The notes under the pieces: generated by a model
What the model was told of the DNA's origin: nothing
Databases searched by the model: none
The model's input: only the letters and a program-made list of their open reading frames with translations
NCBI GenBank assembly: GCA_903827245.1
Contig: CAIKHO010000021.1
Span: 1 to 64,000 of the forward strand
Direction of reading: 5' to 3'
Source: an uncultured Opitutia bacterium
GTDB taxonomy: Bacteria; Verrucomicrobiota; Verrucomicrobiia; Opitutales; Opitutaceae
DNA length: 64,000 nt
Part shown: piece after piece, positions 26,433-35,368 of the stretch
How positions within the stretch are numbered: position 1 is the first letter of the stretch
Layout: the number at the start of each line of letters is the position of its first letter
Position numbers and translations under genes: made by a program

Positions 26433-27236
26433 ATGGGTCCCGCCGATTCCTCCGCATCGCGCGATGGACAACTGGCCGCGTTGCTGGCCGCGCCGGCTCC
26501 ACGGATCGTGCCATCCGCATTGCGGCGCGCTGGTGCCCGGCAGGCGACGCCTGTGTCCATCGCGATTTTAGGGGCGATCTTCGCCGTGGTCGGCCTGGGC
26601 ATGGGCTCGGTGTTCTTCCCATGGAATTTCTATCGCGACTGGCAGTTGTCTGCCTCCGGAACCGACACCGCCACCGGCCGGGTGGTGTCCGTCAGGAACA
26701 CCAGCCTGAGCATCAACCGGCGCAAGGTGGTCCGCTACGAGTTCACGTTCAAGACCGCCACTGGTGCGAATGAGCGCGGGATTTGTTACACGACCGGCCA
26801 GCAGTGGAGCCCGAACGCCACCGTCACCGTCCGCTACCGTCCCGAGGATCCGGAGGTCGCCTGCATCTTCGGCGCCCGCCTGAGCGAGTCCGGCGCGGTC
26901 GTGCTGCCCATGCTGATCCTCCCCGGCGCAGGCCTCGGTCTCATCGCGTGGTTTGTCGTCTCCCGCCGGCGCATCCGGTCGCTGCTGGAACGGGGCACCG
27001 TGGGCGAGGCCCTCGTGACGGCGGTCGACCAGACCTTCACCCGGGTGAACAAGCGGTATGTCTACAAGATCACGCTGCAACGCACCGACGCACCTGACGC
27101 CGGCACGCTCACTCTGCGCAGCTACCAGCCGGAGGTGGTCTCGTTCGCCCAGGCGCGCCTGGCCTCGAAACAGCCCGTCTTCGTGCTCTACGATCCCGCG
27201 AAGCCCAAGCGCGCTTTGCTGCCGGAAACGCTCTGA
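26433..27236 (+). CDS. DUF3592 membrane protein
   Basis: 267 residues from the ATG at 26433; earlier in-frame starts fall inside repeats. Two transmembrane helices, about residues 42-62 (ILGAIFAVVGLGMGSVFF) and 158-178 (VLPMLILPGAGLGLIAWFV), flank a beta-rich domain with TATGRVVSVRN, VVRYEFTFKT and VTVRYRPEDPEVACI. That is the DUF3592 pattern. A second small beta domain follows and ends VLYDPAKPKRALLPETL. Function unknown. Monocistronic. Confidence 0.8.
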   Translation: MGPADSSASRDGQLAALLAAPAPRIVPSALRRAGARQATPVSIAILGAIFAVVGLGMGSVFFPWNFYRDWQLSASGTDTATGRVVSVRNTSLSINRRKVVRYEFTFKTATGANERGICYTTGQQWSPNATVTVRYRPEDPEVACIFGARLSESGAVVLPMLILPGAGLGLIAWFVVSRRRIRSLLERGTVGEALVTAVDQTFTRVNKRYVYKITLQRTDAPDAGTLTLRSYQPEVVSFAQARLASKQPVFVLYDPAKPKRALLPETL

Positions 27237-27322
27237 CCGGCAGGAATGATCGTTCGGAAATCTTCGTCTCCAGCGACGACCACGGGGCCGCAAACCCGCG
27301 GCTGCCGATAAACCCGCTCCGT

Positions 27323-30300
27323 CTACGCCAGAATCCGCCGCAGGCTGTCGAGGTCGAGCACGCTCGCCAGCGATTCCTCCTGCACGACGGCGGCGGCGAG
27401 CGCGGCCTTCTCGCGCTGCAGGGCGCGGATCTTCTGCTCGACGGTGTCCGCGGCCACCAGGCGGTAGGCGACCACGGGTTGCGTCTGTCCGATGCGATGC
27501 GTGCGGTCGATCGCCTGCGCCTCCACGGCCGGGTTCCACCACGGGTCGCAAAGGATCACGTAGCTGGCGGCGGTGAGGTTGAGACCGAAGCCGGCGGCCT
27601 TGAGGGACAAGAGGAACACGGTCTGGCTGCGGTCGGCCTGGAATTTATCCACCAGCGCGGCGCGATCCTGCGTCTGGCCGGTGAGCAGCAGGTGCGCGAT
27701 GCCGGCGGCGGCGAGCCGCCCGCGGATGAGCAACAGGAGCTCGACGAACTGGCTGAACACCAGCACCTGCTGGCCTTCATCGCGCAGTTCCTCGAGTCGC
27801 TCCAGCAGCGCGTCGAGCTTGGCGCTGGGCAGGTCGCGATGAACAGGGTCAACGAGCGCAGGATGGCAGCAGATCTGGCGCAGGCGCAGGAGGCTGGCGA
27901 GGACGTTGAAGCGCACGGCGTCGAGCGCGCGGTTGGTCTCGACGCCGAGGAGCTGCGCGCGGGCGTGCTTGAGCTCGGCGTCGTAGAGCCGGCGCTGCCC
28001 GCCTTCCAGATCGACGAGGATCTCGTCCTCGGTGCGCGAGGGCAGCTCGGGCGCGACCTGCGCCTTGGTGCGGCGGAGCATGAAGTGACGCACGCGGCGG
28101 CGCAGGCGCGCGGTGGCGGCGGGGTCGTCCGCGGGAAACTGGCGGCGGAAGGCGGCCTGCGGGCCGAGCAGGCCAGGTTGCGCGAAGGCAACTAGGCTCC
28201 ACAGGTCGAGCAGCCGGTTCTCGATCGGCGTGCCGGTGAGCGCGAGCCGGTGCGCGGCGGGAATGGCGCGCGCAATGACGGCGGTCTGGCTGGAGGGATT
28301 CTTAATGAACTGGGCCTCGTCGAGGATGACCGCATCCCACGCGTGCTGCTGAAACCATTCGGCGTTCAGGCGCAGTTGCGTGTAGTTGGCAATGAGGATC
28401 GCCGGCCCGGCGGGCGGCCCGGGCGGCACCGGGGCCGCCGCCACCACGGGCGTGAAGGCGATGGCGGTGAGCCCAGGCGCAAAGCGCGCCGTCTCTGTGA
28501 GCCAGCCGTGCATCACACTTTTCGGGCAGATGACGAGCGCGCGGAAGGGTGGTGTGTCTGTTCGCGCGCCCTGCCGTCCGGCAGGGCCGCGGGCTGCGCC
28601 CTCGGCCTGATGGAGAAGCCACGCGAGGGCCTGCACGGTTTTGCCCAGGCCCATGTCGTCGGCGAGGATGCCGCCGAAGCCGTTGGCCGAGAGCTGGGCG
28701 AGAAAGTGGAAACCTTCTTCCTGATAGGGCCGCAGCGTGGCGCGCAAACCGGCGGGCAGCGCGGGCGGCGGCACGGCCGCGATGGCCGCCGCGCGTTCTC
28801 GCAGGTCGGCGGCGAAGCGGGCGTCGCGCGCGGCGAAGGCGCCGGCCTCGCTGGCAAGTTGAAGGGCGTGCAGCCGGTGCTTCGCGGGGCGGCCCTCGGC
28901 GAGCAGATCGCCGGCCTGGAGGCCGAGCCGGTCAAGCGCGGCCGCGGTGGCGTCGCCCGCGCCGGACGCCAGTTCCAAGCGGCGCCAGCCGCGGCCGGCC
29001 AGGCGCACCCATTTGCCCCGGGCCTTCAGCAGCAGCGCGAGTTCCTCGGGCTTGAGCGTGGTGTCCTCGACGCGCAACTCGACGGTCAGATCGAACCAGT
29101 CCCGTCCCGCGCCGGACGCGGGTACGGCGGAAAACTCCACGTGTGCGCGCAGCGGCGGCCCGAGCAGACCGGCCAGCTCGGGCGCGACCTCAATGGCCAG
29201 ACCGGGCGGCAGCGTGGCGTGCCACGCGGTGAATTCCTCCGGGAAGTTTTTCGACGCGAAGCGCGACCAGGCCCCGGCCCAGCCATTCCACTCGAGCCGA
29301 AACGCCCCAAGGCGCGCGCTCACGGCGTGGGCCGCCGTGAGATCGAACTCCAGCAATGGGTCGTCGGGCCCGCGCCGGGGCGGTGTGCCGCCCTCGGTCC
29401 ACCGCCAGCCTTCGCCGCCACTCCAGCGCTGCTCGCAGGGCGGCTCTTCGGCCCGGGCGGAGAGTTGGGCGTAAAAATCCACCGGGCCGTTTTCAACGGT
29501 CGGTTCGCCCAGCCAGAGTTTCAGCCGCGGACGCAGCACGACGTGGCGCACATTCGTCTCGAATGACGCGGGCAGGCGCAGTCCAGCGGCGCGCAGGCGC
29601 GTCATGATGCGCGGATCCGCGAGGGCGGCCGTCGGCAATTGCCCCGCGGGAACAGGCGGCGGCCCGCGCCACACGCGGCCGTCGAAAAGGTAGAGCGGCT
29701 CCGGCCGCAGGGCGACGACCGCTGCGCCGGTCGCGTCGCGGCCGTCGGGCGTGACAAGGCGGAGGTCGAGCCGGTCGCTCGCGGTCGCGGAGACGGTCGC
29801 CTCGGGCACAAGCGGAGCCGGCTCGATGGCGAACGGGCGGCCATCGGGGAGCACAAACGCCCCCCGGGCCGCAGCGGTACGGAAAAGCCCCTCGGCCGCC
29901 TCCCCGGGCAGGGGTTGTTTCGGGGAAAGGCTGAAGTCGAGCCCGGCGCCGTACTCGGCGGCCAGGGCGGTGGCGAGCGCCGCCTCCGCGGGCGGGAGGT
30001 GCTCGAAGTCGGCAGGACGCGCGGCGTCGAGGGCGTTGAACCATTTCTGCGCGGGCGCCTTCCATGGCTTGTCGGGCCCGGCGCGCACCTCGATAAGCAA
30101 ACCGCCCGAGGGGCCGACCCGGGCTCGCAGTCCCGCGACACCGGCGGTGGGGCCGGGCGCGGACGGCTTGTCGGGCCCGGCCAGCGCAGCACGCCATGCG
30201 GCCAGTTCCTTCTGCACCAGACGCTCGTTGATGGCAGCGTGGACGGCGCGGGTGTCCGTCAACGGACGGAAAACCTCCGGAATCGCGTGGCCGGTACGCT

Positions 30301-30979
30301 CATAATCGTAGGCGATGAACTGCCAGAGCGCCCAGGGGTCGGCGGGCGCGGTGGTATGATCCCACCAGTCGGCGAAGGCCGGGGCGTAGAGCGGTGCGTC
30401 GGGCGCGGGCGTGTGCTCAAAGCCGTGGCGCAGCAACGTGCCGGGATAGAGCCGGCCGTAAGCCTGGGTGAACTCGGTGAACAGCGCCGCAAGGCCCCCG
30501 AGTTGGCGGCCCTCGGCGTCGGAAAGCGGGCGGCCGAGTTTTTCGGCCAGAACCGGCGACCATTGCTCGCGGAAGGAGACGTTCTTATTGGCCGGTTTCG
30601 GCGCCAACGCGAGGGGTGGCCGCCGCGGCATCGGGGTGAGATCGTCCTTGTCCACCACCCCGGCCTCGACGTCCGCGATCCACGCAAGGCCCGCGGCATA
30701 GACGTGCTTGCAGTCCACCTCCATCGGGCAGGTGCAGGCCGAACTCCATTTGCCCCGCGTCAGGAAGAGGGTGACGGAATAGGCCTCCTGGCCGGTCACG
30801 ACGGCCTCGACAAAGTGGTCGGCCTCGGACCACACGTCCTGAACCTGGGCTTTGGCATAATAGTCCTCGCCGCGCCCGCGGATAACCGGATCGAAGGTGG
30901 TGAGCCACGCCTTGAGCGCCATGAGGGCCTCGGGGGTCTTCACGCTGCGCACGATGGGCCCGCGGGATTTGGCTGACAT
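27323..30979 (-). CDS. SNF2-family helicase with SWIM zinc finger
   Basis: 1218 residues from the ATG at 30979. The N-terminal SWIM motif is CTCPMEVDCKHVYA (about residues 64-77). A long middle domain follows. The C-terminal Swi2/Snf2 ATPase has I DDMGLGKTVQ, Ia LVICPKSVMHGW, II DEAQ, III LTGTPIENRLLDLWS, V/VI TASYVILCDPWWNPAVEAQAIDRTHRIGQTQPV, shown here in parts. It is a DNA-dependent translocase probably acting on protein-DNA complexes, transcription or repair. A palindrome-derived linker (about residue 800) lies between motifs I and Ia. Confidence 0.93.
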   Translation of the reverse strand: MSAKSRGPIVRSVKTPEALMALKAWLTTFDPVIRGRGEDYYAKAQVQDVWSEADHFVEAVVTGQEAYSVTLFLTRGKWSSACTCPMEVDCKHVYAAGLAWIADVEAGVVDKDDLTPMPRRPPLALAPKPANKNVSFREQWSPVLAEKLGRPLSDAEGRQLGGLAALFTEFTQAYGRLYPGTLLRHGFEHTPAPDAPLYAPAFADWWDHTTAPADPWALWQFIAYDYERTGHAIPEVFRPLTDTRAVHAAINERLVQKELAAWRAALAGPDKPSAPGPTAGVAGLRARVGPSGGLLIEVRAGPDKPWKAPAQKWFNALDAARPADFEHLPPAEAALATALAAEYGAGLDFSLSPKQPLPGEAAEGLFRTAAARGAFVLPDGRPFAIEPAPLVPEATVSATASDRLDLRLVTPDGRDATGAAVVALRPEPLYLFDGRVWRGPPPVPAGQLPTAALADPRIMTRLRAAGLRLPASFETNVRHVVLRPRLKLWLGEPTVENGPVDFYAQLSARAEEPPCEQRWSGGEGWRWTEGGTPPRRGPDDPLLEFDLTAAHAVSARLGAFRLEWNGWAGAWSRFASKNFPEEFTAWHATLPPGLAIEVAPELAGLLGPPLRAHVEFSAVPASGAGRDWFDLTVELRVEDTTLKPEELALLLKARGKWVRLAGRGWRRLELASGAGDATAAALDRLGLQAGDLLAEGRPAKHRLHALQLASEAGAFAARDARFAADLRERAAAIAAVPPPALPAGLRATLRPYQEEGFHFLAQLSANGFGGILADDMGLGKTVQALAWLLHQAEGAARGPAGRQGARTDTPPFRALVICPKSVMHGWLTETARFAPGLTAIAFTPVVAAAPVPPGPPAGPAILIANYTQLRLNAEWFQQHAWDAVILDEAQFIKNPSSQTAVIARAIPAAHRLALTGTPIENRLLDLWSLVAFAQPGLLGPQAAFRRQFPADDPAATARLRRRVRHFMLRRTKAQVAPELPSRTEDEILVDLEGGQRRLYDAELKHARAQLLGVETNRALDAVRFNVLASLLRLRQICCHPALVDPVHRDLPSAKLDALLERLEELRDEGQQVLVFSQFVELLLLIRGRLAAAGIAHLLLTGQTQDRAALVDKFQADRSQTVFLLSLKAAGFGLNLTAASYVILCDPWWNPAVEAQAIDRTHRIGQTQPVVAYRLVAADTVEQKIRALQREKAALAAAVVQEESLASVLDLDSLRRILA

Positions 30980-31074
30980 ACAGGAGGCCGCTGGTGGGCG
31001 GGAATTTATTATCGGGGACACGGTCGGCCCCGCCCGCGATTTACTGCATGAGGGGACCGCCCGTATTCCTGGGA

Positions 31075-32601
31075 TTAGTAAACCTGTTCTTCGAGTAGCG
31101 CAAACAGCTCGGCCTCCGTGATGCGCCTCTGCTGCATGCTGTCGCGCTCGCGGAGGGTGAACGTGTCGCCGGGCTTTTCGATGGTGTCGAAGTCGATCGT
31201 CACGCACCACGGCGTGCCGATCTCGTCCTGCCGGCGATAGCGTTTGCCGATGTTGCCGCCGTCGTCGTAGAACACGGCGTAGCGACGCTTGAGCTTAACG
31301 TAGAGATCCTTCGCCCGACCGACGAGCGCCTCCTTGTTTTTCAGGAGCGGCAGCACGGCTACCTTCACCGGCGCGAGGCGCGGCGAGAGCCGGAGCACGG
31401 TGCGCTTCTCGACGTTGCCCTTCTCATCGGTCACGTCCTCCTCCGCGTAACCGGCGCAGAGGACGGCGAGGAAAATGCGGTCCACGCCCACGGCGGGCTC
31501 GATCACGTGCGGCACGAATTTCTTCTTCGTGGCCTCGTCGAAGATTTCCTGCGGCTTGCCGCTGGCGGCGGCGTGCTGGCCGAGGTCGTAGTTTCCGCGC
31601 GCCGCGATGCCCCACAGTTCCTGCACGCCGAACGGATACTTGAACATGATGTCCACCGTCCCGCGCGAGTAGAACGCGAGCTTCTCCTTCGGGTGCGTGT
31701 GGCGCGAGAGGTGGTCGTCGGGCAGGCCGATGCTCTTCAGCCAGGCCTCGCACCACGCGATCCATTCCTCGTGGCACCTGGCCCAGTCGGCGTCCTCGTG
31801 GATGAAATACTCCATCTCCATCTGCTCGAACTCGCGGGAGCGGAAGATGAAGTTGCGCGGCGTGATCTCGTTGCGGAACGACTTGCCGATTTGCGCGATG
31901 CCGAACGGCAGCTTCACGCGGCCGGTGTCGACCACGTTCTTGAAGTCGACGAACATGCCCTGCGCCGTCTCGGGGCGCAGGTAGGCGACCGAGGAGGCGT
32001 CGGTCATCGCGCCGACGTTCGTCTGGAACATCATGTTGAACGAGCGCGGCGCCGTCAGGCTGCCGGGTTCGCCGGTGGCGGGCGATGGGATGAGAGCGAT
32101 CTCGTCCGGCTGCGCCTCGGTCATGTCTTTCGCCACAACCGGCGCCAGCTGGCCTTGAATGGCCTTCTTGCGCTTTAAATCCTCAGCAGCGGCCTGGAGT
32201 TCGCCGGCTGTGTTTTCACTTTCCAGAGCGGAAACATAACCGGAGATTTTGCCGTCGACAACGACGGCGGCGAAAAACAGTTGATCCGCCCGGTACCGCT
32301 GCTTGCTCACCTTGCAGTCGACGAGCGGGTCGGTGAAGCCGGCGACGTGGCCTGACGCCTCCCAGACCTTCGGGTGCATAATGATGGAGGTCTCGATGCC
32401 AACGACGTCGTCGCGGCGGCGGACCATGTCGTTCCACCAGCAGTCGCGGATGTTTTTCTTCAGCTCTGCGCCGAGGGGACCGTAGTCGAAAAAGCCGTTG
32501 AGGCCGCCGTAGATCTCGGACGAGGGAAAGACGAAGCCCCGGCGCTTCGCGAGCGAGACGATGGCTTCCATGAGGTTTACGGGGACGGTCGGCGTGGACA
32601 T
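31075..32601 (-). CDS. glyQS: Glycyl-tRNA synthetase, single-chain type
   Basis: 508 residues from the ATG at 32601; an in-frame ATG five codons earlier is less likely. This is the eukaryote/archaeal-like homodimeric GlyRS, not the bacterial alpha2beta2 enzyme. Class II motifs: motif 1 [17 protein letters not shown], motif 2 [25 protein letters not shown], motif 3 [18 protein letters not shown], followed by the anticodon-binding domain with [13 protein letters not shown] and a C-terminal [13 protein letters not shown]. It charges tRNA-Gly in the cytoplasm. Confidence 0.95.
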   Translation of the reverse strand: MSTPTVPVNLMEAIVSLAKRRGFVFPSSEIYGGLNGFFDYGPLGAELKKNIRDCWWNDMVRRRDDVVGIETSIIMHPKVWEASGHVAGFTDPLVDCKVSKQRYRADQLFFAAVVVDGKISGYVSALESENTAGELQAAAEDLKRKKAIQGQLAPVVAKDMTEAQPDEIALIPSPATGEPGSLTAPRSFNMMFQTNVGAMTDASSVAYLRPETAQGMFVDFKNVVDTGRVKLPFGIAQIGKSFRNEITPRNFIFRSREFEQMEMEYFIHEDADWARCHEEWIAWCEAWLKSIGLPDDHLSRHTHPKEKLAFYSRGTVDIMFKYPFGVQELWGIAARGNYDLGQHAAASGKPQEIFDEATKKKFVPHVIEPAVGVDRIFLAVLCAGYAEEDVTDEKGNVEKRTVLRLSPRLAPVKVAVLPLLKNKEALVGRAKDLYVKLKRRYAVFYDDGGNIGKRYRRQDEIGTPWCVTIDFDTIEKPGDTFTLRERDSMQQRRITEAELFALLEEQVY

Positions 32602-32690
32602 AAGAGGCGAAGGCATAGCGCAGGGCGCGGGGGGCGGTCAATTCCGCGCTTGGGCGGGTAATGGCAGCGTTTGGGATCAATCCTACCAAG

Positions 32691-32863
32691 CCGGTTTCGC
32701 GCAGAGGCACAAAGCCGCAGGGGAGAGGTAATTTCACACGGAGGCCACAGAGTAATTCGCCGATGATCGACCTCTGTGTCCTCCATGCCTCTGTGTGAAA
32801 TTCCGGGTCCCGAGCCCAATCTCCCGCCTTACTCCGCGACTTTGCGGCTCTGCGCGAAACCGG
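32691..32863. repeat. Two nested inverted repeats (family 4 outer, TTTCACAC inner)
   Basis: The outer arms CCGGTTTCGCGCAGAGGC and GCTCTGCGCGAAACCGG are nearly perfect. An inner element (32730-32812) has arms AATTTCACACGGAGGC and GCCTCTGTGTGAAATT. One repeat seems to be inserted in the loop of the other. It fills most of the gap between glycyl-tRNA synthetase and the Spy-like gene. Confidence 0.75.
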
Positions 32864-32978
32864 TTTGAAATGACCGATCGCAACCAGGATCATCGCTGCC
32901 GCCGGCAGGCCGTAACCCGCAGGGAAGAGCGGCGTCATATTTTCCAGAATAACTCCCTCAAAAATCCCGCTCTCTTCC

Positions 32979-33392
32979 ATGAAAACATTCACCAAGGTCA
33001 CTCTCCTCACCCTCGGGCTCGCTTCGGCCGCCCTTCCCTTTCTGGCGGCCGCCGACACGGCCGCGCCCTCCGCACCAGCACCCGGGGCGAAATTCCCGCG
33101 GCTGCACGCCATGATGGTCCGCCGGATGGCCGTGGCCCGGCACGTGGCAAAAAAGCTCGGCCTGAGCGCGGACCAGATCGCCCAGCTCAAGTCCCTGCGC
33201 CAGCAGACCGCCGCCACGATCAAGGGCATCCGGACGGACTCCGCACTCACGCGGGGGCAGAAAAAGACCCAGGCCGTCGCGGCACTGCAGAACGCGCGGA
33301 CCCAGATGCGCGGTGTGTTGACGACAGACCAGCAGGCCAAGTTCGACCAGATGCGCGAAAATCTGCGCGCATTCCGCAACGGAGCGCTCTGA
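32979..33392 (+). CDS. Spy/CpxP-like periplasmic protein
   Basis: 137 residues with a signal peptide (TLLTLGLASAALPFLAAADT, cleavage about residue 25). The helical body has KKLGLSADQIAQLKSLRQQ and GVLTTDQQAKFDQMRENL, which resemble the paired LTxxQ motifs of Spy/CpxP chaperone or metal-stress proteins. The likely role is periplasmic folding or envelope stress sensing. No partner sensor kinase is nearby. Confidence 0.75.
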   Translation: MKTFTKVTLLTLGLASAALPFLAAADTAAPSAPAPGAKFPRLHAMMVRRMAVARHVAKKLGLSADQIAQLKSLRQQTAATIKGIRTDSALTRGQKKTQAVAALQNARTQMRGVLTTDQQAKFDQMRENLRAFRNGAL

Positions 33393-33411
33393 GCAGGGTT
33401 GATGCCGTGCT

Positions 33412-33486
33412 GGTGGAGCGGGTTGACCCCAACCCGCTGGATCGAGGCGGCTCCGCCGCAACGCGTTGAGATCAACGCGTTCCACC
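33412..33486 (+). repeat. Dispersed palindromic repeat, family 1 (copy 3)
   Basis: A complete 75-bp element: GGTGGAGCGGGTTGACCCC, AACCCGCTGGATCGAGG, CGGCTCCGCCGCAACGCG, TTGAGATCAACGCGTTCCACC. Centre and arms match the copy at 1804-1877 in reverse and the half copy at 26165. It lies between the Spy-like and cyclase genes and ends 34 bases before the cyclase start. Confidence 0.8.
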
Positions 33487-33519
33487 TGCACGGATTCAAA
33501 CGTTGCCGAAGCGGAGGGC

Positions 33520-34206
33520 ATGGCCAACGTCGCCTTCGCCGCCATGCCGCTGATCGACCTTTCCCAGCCGCTTTTCGACCAGGCCCCGAACTGTCCCGTG
33601 CATCCGCCGGTGAGCTTCCGGCGGACCGCCGACCATCCGCAGGGCGGGTGGCGCATGGAGGAGATCGCCATGGCCACCCACACCGGCAGCCATCTCGACG
33701 CTCCGCTGCACAAGATCGCCGGCGGCAAAAGCATCACGGATCTTCCCCTCGAGACCTTCACCGGTCCGGCCCGGATCGCCGATCTCCGCGGGCTCGCGCC
33801 CGATGCGCCCATCACGCCCGCACTGCTCGCGCCGCGGCTGCCCGGACTCGCTGCGGGCGATATCGTGCTCCTCGCCACGGGCTGGGGCGACCGGCGCGCC
33901 AAGACTCCGGAGTGGCTGCAACACTCCCCTTTCGTCGATCCCGCCGGCGCCCGCTGGCTGGTTGAACAACGGGTGCGGGGCGTAGGGATCGACCACTACT
34001 CCATCGGCGGGAGCGGCCCGATCAATGCCGAGACGCACACCGTCCTGCTCGGTGCGGGACTGTGGATCGTCGAGGAATTGCATTTTCCGCCCGAGGTTTT
34101 TTCCCTGGCGTCGCCGCTGAAATTCTGGGCCCTCCCCCTCAACTGGCCCGGCTGCTCCGGGGCCTTCTGCCGGCCGGTGATCGAGCACGACGATAGCCGC
34201 GGTTGA
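33520..34206 (+). CDS. Cyclase-family hydrolase (kynurenine-formamidase-like)
   Basis: 228 residues from the ATG at 33520, where GCGGAGG lies just upstream. Another ATG at 33544 starts closer to the conserved PLIDLSQPL. The metal site motif HTGSHLDAPLH (about residues 55-65) is that of the cyclase/kynurenine formamidase fold, with later SIGGSGPINAETHTVLLGAG and EELHFPPEVF. These enzymes hydrolyse amides or lactones using a divalent metal. The natural substrate is not evident. An unannotated promoter may lie in the repeat just upstream. Confidence 0.85.
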   Translation: MANVAFAAMPLIDLSQPLFDQAPNCPVHPPVSFRRTADHPQGGWRMEEIAMATHTGSHLDAPLHKIAGGKSITDLPLETFTGPARIADLRGLAPDAPITPALLAPRLPGLAAGDIVLLATGWGDRRAKTPEWLQHSPFVDPAGARWLVEQRVRGVGIDHYSIGGSGPINAETHTVLLGAGLWIVEELHFPPEVFSLASPLKFWALPLNWPGCSGAFCRPVIEHDDSRG

Positions 34207-34208
34207 AA

Positions 34209-34318
34209 GTTTAGTGGTGAAGGTTGAAAGTCGGAAAAAACGGCGGGAATCAAACTGGTTATCAGAGCTGAGCGCCCCCCTCCGGACTTTCAACTTTCCC
34301 CCTTCAACTTTCAACTGT
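34209..34318. repeat. Inverted repeat of TTGAAAGT / ACTTTCAA units
   Basis: The left side has GTTGAAAG and GGTTGAAAGTC; the right side has GACTTTCAACTTTC and CTTCAACTTTCAACTG. A related pair of TTGAAAGTC and GTCTTTCAACT lies at about 35254-35360. Non-coding. Confidence 0.55.
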
Positions 34319-34328
34319 CCCCCTCCCC

Positions 34329-34868
34329 ATGCTTCGCCCGCCCGAAAGCTTCACGACCGCCCGGCTCAGCGCGCAGCGTCCGCGCGTGGAGGATGCGCCG
34401 GCGGCGTTTGCGGCCTATGCGGGTGACCCCGAAGTGACACGATACCTCGCTTGGAAGACGCACGAACGCGTCGAAACCCTTGCGGAATTTCTCCAGCTGC
34501 GCGCGGAGGACTGGGCGCAGGACCGCCCGCATTATACTTGGCTGTTGCGCCTGCAGGGCGAGGAGGCCGTGGCCGGCACCATCGGCTGCATTCCCGCCGG
34601 CGGCAAAATGATGTTCGGCTACGTGCTCGCGAAGAAATACTGGGGCCGGGGACTGACGGGTGAGGCGCTGCGCTACCTTGTCGACTGGACCCTGGCTCAG
34701 CCGGAATATTTCCGGGCGTGGGCCTTTTGCGACGTGGAAAATCCGGCGTCCGCCCGCGTGACGGAAAAGGCGGGCATGACCCGCGAGGGCGTGCTGCGCC
34801 GCTGGCACGTGTGCCCGAACCTCGGTTCCGATCTGCGCGACTGCATCATTTGCGCGAAGGTGAAATAG
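34329..34868 (+). CDS. GNAT-family N-acetyltransferase (RimJ/RimL-like)
   Basis: 179 residues, close to the RimJ/RimL norm. Acetyltransf_3 features: FTTARLSAQRPRVEDAPAAF, MMFGYVLAKKYWGRGLTGEALRYLVDWTL (acetyl-CoA P-loop region) and WAFCDVENPASARVTEKAGM. It transfers acetyl from acetyl-CoA to an N-terminal or other amine, substrate unknown. It stands alone between TTGAAAGT-type repeats. Confidence 0.87.
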   Translation: MLRPPESFTTARLSAQRPRVEDAPAAFAAYAGDPEVTRYLAWKTHERVETLAEFLQLRAEDWAQDRPHYTWLLRLQGEEAVAGTIGCIPAGGKMMFGYVLAKKYWGRGLTGEALRYLVDWTLAQPEYFRAWAFCDVENPASARVTEKAGMTREGVLRRWHVCPNLGSDLRDCIICAKVK

Positions 34869-35007
34869 CGCGGGCAAGGTCGCGGTGCGCGACGGCGCGT
34901 CGGTCCGCGGGTTACAGGATCCGGCTTAATTTTGGCGTTTTTTTGACCGGGGGTTTTGCAACCGGCCCGATGGGGTGGCGTCTCGACCGCAGATCACATC
35001 ACCTACC

Positions 35008-35136
35008 ATGAAAAACAGCCTCTCCTTCAAATTCCTCGCCGTCATCATCCTGGCGGGCCTTGTCCTCGCCGTCGTCAATCCCGGCAATTCCGCCACGCGC
35101 GCAGATGCCCGGACCGTCGAAACCGCGCAGCGCTGA
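35008..35136 (+). CDS. Small (42 aa) membrane or exported peptide
   Basis: ATG at 35008 to TGA at 35136. The sequence begins MKNSLSFKFLAVIILAGLVL, a basic N-terminus and one hydrophobic helix, with a polar tail ending VETAQR. It is followed by a hairpin terminator 56 bases downstream, which supports a real transcript. Function unknown; it could be a membrane peptide or a cleaved signal peptide with a short tail. Confidence 0.5.
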   Translation: MKNSLSFKFLAVIILAGLVLAVVNPGNSATRADARTVETAQR

Positions 35137-35191
35137 AAAGCGCCGGCCATCCTTTTTCCTCCCCCGTTTCACGCCGGGAGAGCGAATGCAC

Positions 35192-35230
35192 CCGCCGCCC
35201 CGGAGTCCGCTCCCGGCGGCGGTTTTATTT
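35192..35230 (+). terminator. Rho-independent terminator after the small peptide gene
   Basis: Stem CCGCCGCC (35192-35199) / GGCGGCGG (35215-35222) followed by TTTTATTTT. Confidence 0.8.
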
Positions 35231-35368
35231 TCCGGGGCCCAGCCGGAACGAGGAGTTGAAAGTCGAAGGGTGAAATTTGAAAGACCGCGGCCGAATCCGA
35301 ACCGAACGAAAAGATGGCTGGAATCCTCACCTTGAAAAGCAACGTGTCTTTCAACTGCATGAATTGGC

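Noticed and set aside
32216-33499. Minus-strand 427-codon frame over the glyS/Spy gap
   Set aside because: It crosses nested repeats, overlaps the Spy-like gene in antisense and shows no domain.
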